64,000 nucleotides of DNA from Acholoe squamosa (lineage: Eukaryota; Annelida; Polychaeta; Phyllodocida; Polynoidae), in assembly GCA_949317995.1 (NCBI GenBank), contig OX439049.1:682001-746000 (forward strand), read 5' to 3'. A program made the position numbers and the translations under genes. Position 1 is the first letter of the stretch. Every line of letters begins with the position of its first letter. This document shows positions 57,960 to 64,000 of the stretch, in pieces. The notes under the pieces were generated by a model. It made no database searches. It worked only from the letters and a program-made list of their open reading frames with translations, and had not been told where the DNA came from.

Positions 57960-60900
57960 CCAGCACCCTGTATTCATGTATGCAAATAGTCAGCCTTGTA
58001 TTCATACATACAAACAGCCAGCCCTGTATTCATACATGCAAATAGCCAGCCCTGTATTCATACATGCAAATAGCCAGCCCTGTATTCATACATGCAAATA
58101 GCCAGCCCTGTATTCATACATGCAAACAGCCAGCACCCTGTATTCATACATGCAAATAGCCAGCCCTGTATTCATACATACAAATAGCCAGCCCTGTATT
58201 CATACATACAAACAGCCAGCCCTGTATTCATACATACAAATAGCCAGCCTTGTATTCATACATACAAATAGCCAGCCCTGTATTCATACATACAAATAGC
58301 CAGCACCCTGTATTCATGTATGCAAATAGCCAGCCCTGTATTCATACATGCAAATAGCCAGCACCCTGTATTCATACATACAAATAGCCAGCCCTGTATT
58401 CATACATGCAAATAGCCAGCACCCTGTATTCATACATGCAAATAGCCAGCCCTGTATTCATACATGCAAATAGCCAGCCTTGTATTCATACATGCAAATA
58501 GCCAGCCCTGTATTCATACATACAAATAGCCAGCACCCTGTATTCATGTATGCAAATAGCCAGCCCTGTATTCATGTATGCAAATAGCCAGCCCTGTATT
58601 CATACATGCAAATAGCCAGCCCTGTATTCATACATGCAAATAGCCAGCCTTGTATTCATATATGCAAATAGCCAGCCTTGTATTCATGTATGCAAATAGC
58701 CAGCCTTGTATTCATACATACAAATAGCCAGCACCCTGTATTCATGTATGCAAATAGCCAGCCTTGTATTCATACATACAAATAGCCAGCCCTGTATTCA
58801 TGTATGCAAATAGCCAGCACCCTGTATTCATGTATGCAAATAGCCAGCCCTGTATTCATGTATGCAAATAACCAGCCCTGTATTCATGTATGCAAATAGC
58901 CAGCCCTGTATTCATACATGCAAATAGCCAGCCCTGTATTCATGTATGCAAATAACCAGCCCTGTATTCATGTATGCAAATAACCAGCCCTGTATTCATG
59001 TATGCAAATAGCCAGGCCTGTATTCATACATACAAATAACCAGCCCTGTATTCATGTATGCAAATAGCCAGCCCTGTATTCATACATGCAAATAGCCAGC
59101 CCTGTATTCATACATACAAATAGCCAGCACCCTGTATTCATGTATGCAAATAGCCAGCCCTGTATTCATACATGCAAATAGCCAGCACCCTGTATTCATA
59201 CATGCAAATAGCCAGCCCTGTATTCATACATGCAAATAGCCAGCACCCTGTATTCATACATACAAATAGCCAGCACCCTGTATTCATACGTACAAATAGC
59301 CAGCCCTGTATTCATACATGCAAACAGCCAGCCCTGTATTCATACATACAAATAGCCAGCCCTGTATTCATACATGCAAATAGCCAGCCCTGTATTCATA
59401 CATGCAAATAGCCAGCCCTGTATTCATACATGCAAATAGCCAGCCCTGTATTCATACATGCAAATAGCCAGTACCCTGTATTCATGTATGCAAATAGCCA
59501 GCCCTGTATTCATACATGCAAATAGCCAGCCCTGTATTCATACATACAAATAGCCAGCCCTGTATTCATACATGTAAATAGCCAGCCTTGTATTCATGTA
59601 TGCAAATAGCCAGTACCCTGTATTCATGTATGCAAATAGTCAGCCCTGTATTCATGTATGCAAATAGCCAGCACCCTGTATTCATACATGCAAATAGCCA
59701 GCCCTGTATTCATACATACAAATAGCCAGCCCTGTATTCATACATGTAAATAGCCAGCCCTGTAGTCATGTATGCAAATAGCCAGTACCCTGTATTCATA
59801 CATACAAATAGCCAGCACCCTGTATTCATACATACAAATAGCCAGCCCTGTATTCATACATGCAAATAGCCAGCATCCTGTATTCATACATGCAAATAGC
59901 CAGCCCTGTATTCATGTATGCAAATAGCCAGCCCTGTATTCATACATACAAATAGCCAGCCCTGTATTCATACATGCAAATAGCCAGCCCTGTATTCATA
60001 CATGTAAATAGCCAGCCTTGTATTCATACATACAAATAGCCAGCCCTGTATTCATACATACAAATAGCCAGCACCCTGTATTCATACATACAAATAGCCA
60101 GCCCTGTATTCATACATACAAATAGCCAGCACCCTGTATTCATACATACAAATAGCCAGCACCCTGTATTCATACATACAAACAGCCAGCCCTGTATTCA
60201 TACATACAAATAGCCAGCCCTGTATTCATACATACAAATAGCCAGCACCCTGTATTCATGTATACAAATAGCCAGCCCTGTATTCATACATACAAATAGC
60301 CAGCACCCTGTATTCATACATACAAATAGCCAGCCCTGTATTCATACATACAAATAGCCAGCACCCTGTATTCATACGTACAAATAGCCAGCCCTGTATT
60401 CATACATACAAATAGCCAGCCCTGTATTCATACATGCAAATAGTCAGCCCTGTATTCATGTATACAAATAGCCAGCCCTGTATTCATGTATACAAATAGC
60501 CAGCCCTGTATTCATACATACAAATAGCCAGCCCTGTATTCATACATGCAAATAGTCAGCCCTGTATTCATGTATACAAATAGTCAGCCCTGTATTCATG
60601 TATACAAATAGCCAGCCCTGTATTCATACATACAAATAGCCAGCACCCTGTAGTCATACATGCAAATAGCCAGCCCTGTATTCATACATGCAAATAGCCA
60701 GCACCCTGTATTCATACATGCAAACAGCCAGCCCTGTATTCATACATGCAAATAGCCAGCCTTGTATTCATACATGCAAATAGCCAGCACCCTGTATTCA
60801 TGTATACATGCAAATAGCCAGCCCTGTATTCATACATGCAAATAGCCAGCCCTGTATTCATACATGCAAACAGCCAGCCCTGTATTCATACATGCAAATA

Positions 60901-63900
60901 GTCAGCCTTGTATTTATACATAGAAATAGCCAGCACCCTGTATTCATACATGCAAATAGCCAGCACCCTGTATTCATACATGCAAATAGCCAGCCTTGTA
61001 TTCATGTATGCAAATAGCCAGCCCTGTATTCATACATGCAAATAGTCAGCCCTGTATTCATGTATGCAAATAGACAGCCCTGTATTCATGTATGCAAATA
61101 GCCAGCCCTGTATTCATACATGCAAATAGCCAGGCCTGTATTCATGTATGCAAATAGCCAGCACCCTGTATTCATACATGCAAATAGCCAGCCCTGTATT
61201 CATACATGCAAATAGCCAGCGCCCTGTAGTCATACATGCAAATAGCCAGCCCTGTATTCATGTATGCAAATAGCCAGCACCCTGTATTCATACATGCAAA
61301 TAGCCAGCACCCTGTATTCATACATGCAAATAGCCAGCCCTGTAGTCATACATGCAAATAGCCAGCACCCTGTATTCATACATGCAAATAGCCAGCCCTG
61401 TATTCATGTATGCAAATAGCCAGCACCCTGTATTCATACATGCAAATAGCCAGCCCTGTATTCATACATGCAAATAGCCAGCACCCTGTATTCATGTATA
61501 CAAATAGCCAGCCCTGTATTCATGTATGCAAATAGCCAGCCCTGTATTCATACATACAAATAGCCAGCCTTGTATTCATACATGCAAATAGCCAGCACCC
61601 TGTATTCATACATACAAATAGCCAGCCCTGTATTCATACATACAAATAGCCAGCCTTGTATTCATACATGCAAATAGCCAGCCCTGTATTCATACATGCA
61701 AATAGCCAGCCCTGTATTCATGTATGCAAATAGCCAGCACCCTGTATTCATACATACAAATAGCCAGCCTTGTATTCATACATACAAATAGCCAGCCCTG
61801 TATTCATACATGCAAATAGCCAGCACCCTGTATTCATACATACAAATAGCCAGCCCTGTATTCATACATACAAATAGCCAGCCTTGTATTCATACATGCA
61901 AATAGCCAGCACCCTGTATTCATACATACAAATAGCCAGCCCTGTATTCATACATACAAATAGCCAGCCTTGTATTCATACATGCAAATAGCCAGCCCTG
62001 TATTCATACATGCAAATAGCCAGCCTTGTATTCATACATACAAATAGTCAGCCCTGTATTCATGTATGCAAATAGCCAGCCCTGTATTCATGTATGCAAA
62101 TAGCCAGCCCTGTATTCATACATGCAAATAGCCAGCCCTGTTTTCATACATGCAAATAGCCAGCCTTGTATTCATATATGCAAATAGCCAGCCTTGTATT
62201 CATGTATGCAAATAGCCAGCCTTGTATTCATACATACAAATAGCCAGCACCCTGTATTCATGTATTCAAATAGCCAGCCTTGTATTCATACATACAAATA
62301 GCCAGCCCTGTATTCATGTATGCAAATAGCCAGCACCCTGTATTCATGTATGCAAATAGCCAGCACCCTGTATTCATGTATGCAAATAACCAGCCCTGTA
62401 TTCATGTATGCAAATAACCAGCCCTGTATTCATGTATGCAAATAACCAGCCCTGTATTCATGTATGCAAATAGCCAGCCCTGTATTCATACATACAAATA
62501 ACCAGCCCTGTATTCATGTATGCAAATAGCCAGCCCTGTATTCATACATGCAAATAGCCAGCCCTGTATTCATACATACAAATAGCCAGCACCCTGTATT
62601 CATGTATGCAAATAGCCAGCCCTGTATTCATACATACAAATAGCCAGCCCTGTATTCATACATGCAAATAGCCAGCACCCTGTATTCATACATGCAAATA
62701 GCCAGCCCTGTATTCATACATGCAAATAGCCAGCACCCTGTATTCATACATACAAATAGCCAGCACCCTGTATTCATACGTACAAATAGCCAGCCCTGTA
62801 TTCATACATGGAAACAGCCAACCCTGTATTCATACATACAAATAGCCAGCCCTGTATTCATACATGCAAATAGCCAGCCCTGTATTCATACATGCAAATA
62901 GCCAGCACCCTGTATTCATGTATGCAAATAGCCAGCCCTGTATTCATACATACAAATAGTCAGCCCTGTATTCATACATGCAAATAGCCAGCACCCTGTA
63001 TTCATACATGCAAATAGCCAGCCCTGTATTCATACATACAAATAGCCAGCCCTGTATTCATACATGTAAATAGCCAGCCTTGTATTCATGTATGCAAATA
63101 GCCAGTACCCTGTATTCATGTATGCAAATAGCCAGCACCCTGTATTCATACATGCAAATAGCCAGCCCTGTATTCATACATACAAATAGCCAGCACCCTG
63201 TATTCATGTATGCAAATAGCCAGCCCTGTATTCATACATACAAATAGCCAGCCCTGTATTCATACATGCAAATAGCCAGCACCCTGTATTCATACATGCA
63301 AATAGCCAGCCCTGTATTCATACATACAAATAGCCAGCCCTGTATTCATACATGTAAATAGCCAGCCTTGTATTCATGTATGCAAATAGCCAGTACCCTG
63401 TATTCATGTATGCAAATAGCCAGCCCTGTATTCATACATACAAATAGCCAGCCCTGTATTCATACATGTAAATAGCCAGCCCTGTATTCATAAATGCAAA
63501 TAGCCAGCCCTGTATTCATACATACAAATAGCCAGCCCTGTATTCATACATACAAATAGCCAGCACCCTGTATTCATGTATGCAAATAGCCAGCCCTGTA
63601 TTCATACATACAAATAGCCAGCCCTGTATTCATACATGCAAATAGCCAGCACCCTGTATTCATACATGCAAATAGCCAGCCCTGTATTCATACATACAAA
63701 TAGCCAGCCCTGTATTCATACATGCAAATAGCCAGCCCTGTATTCATACATGCAAATAGCCAGCCCTGTATTCATACATGTAAATAGCCAGCCTTGTATT
63801 CATGTATGCAAATAGCCAGCCCTGTATTCATACATGCAAATAGCCAGCCCTGTATTCATACATGCAAATAGCCAGCCCTGTATTCATACATACAAATAGC

Positions 63901-64000
63901 CAGCCCTGTATTCATACATGCAAATAGCCAGCCCTGTATTCATACATGCAAATAGCCAGCCCTGTATTCATACATGTAAATAGCCAGCCTTGTATTCATA
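57960..64000. repeat. 28/30-bp satellite, >6 kb, running off the window
   Basis: More than 200 copies of cagccctgtattcatacatg plus caaatagc (28 bp), or the cagcaccctg form (30 bp). Units differ at a few two-state sites (catacatg, catgtatg or catacata; ccctg or cttg). Blocks are duplicated: the stretch around 59172 recurs at 62662, and that around 58657 recurs at about 62173. This gives a higher-order period of about 3.5 kb. The 60-80-codon ORFs are by-products of the repeat. Confidence 0.96.

Noticed and set aside
57960-64000. CRISPR-like look of regular short repeats
   Set aside because: There are no unique spacers; units are contiguous and vary at a few sites, as in a eukaryotic satellite.

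Overview
The window is animal nuclear DNA, most likely from a repeat-rich invertebrate. The signs are a complete Ty3/gypsy retrotransposon, tRNA-type Pol III promoters without an encoded CCA end, many short inverted-repeat elements, a TTAGGG interstitial run, and consensus sites for metazoan factors (CREB, NRF1/ETS/YY1, CTCF). A marine invertebrate such as a mollusc is a guess; nothing in the sequence fixes the phylum. I recognise no host protein-coding gene. All repeat unit lengths and copy numbers below were counted by eye and are approximate.

Layout. 1-5990: minisatellites (43-bp, 40/32-bp and 49/51-bp units) among inverted-repeat elements and hairpins. 6382-19231: one 12.85-kb Ty3/gypsy element on the minus strand with 377-bp LTRs that look identical. 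It runs 5' LTR, tRNA-His-type PBS, gag, protease-RT-RNaseH-integrase, a third large ORF with two zinc fingers, an AT-rich 3' region, polypurine tract, 3' LTR, and it has a 4-bp target duplication. 19.6-48 kb: long minisatellites (59-, 34-, 33-, 24-, 55/59-, 43-, 51-, 49-, 41- and 97-bp units) interleaved with at least four inverted-repeat element families, several nested in one another. Two unassigned segments look regulatory (about 23.1-23.5 kb and 28.1-28.35 kb). 48101-49238: a miniature LTR retroelement arranged LTR-internal-LTR-internal-LTR. 50851-52064: a 1.2-kb fold-back element. 52.4-55 kb: two more minisatellites. 57689-57900: a diverged solo LTR of the miniature family. 57960-64000: a 28/30-bp satellite running off the end.

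Main discovery candidate: the miniature LTR element (48101-49238, minus strand). Each 226-bp LTR contains a tRNA-like gene with a cloverleaf of 71 nt, A and B boxes, and a TTTT terminator. The primer-binding site next to the LTR matches, over 14 nt, the 3' end this tRNA-like RNA would have after CCA addition. The CCA itself is not encoded in the LTR. This suggests a non-autonomous retroelement that makes its own reverse-transcription primer. Its termini, 1-nt LTR-PBS spacer and 4-bp target duplication match those of the autonomous gypsy element in the same window, so a related gypsy could mobilise it.

Second theme: several minisatellites lie inside, or have units resembling the ends of, the inverted-repeat elements (TACCGTAA-ended and TTAACCCTTTAAGG-ended families). 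This suggests these elements seed tandem arrays.
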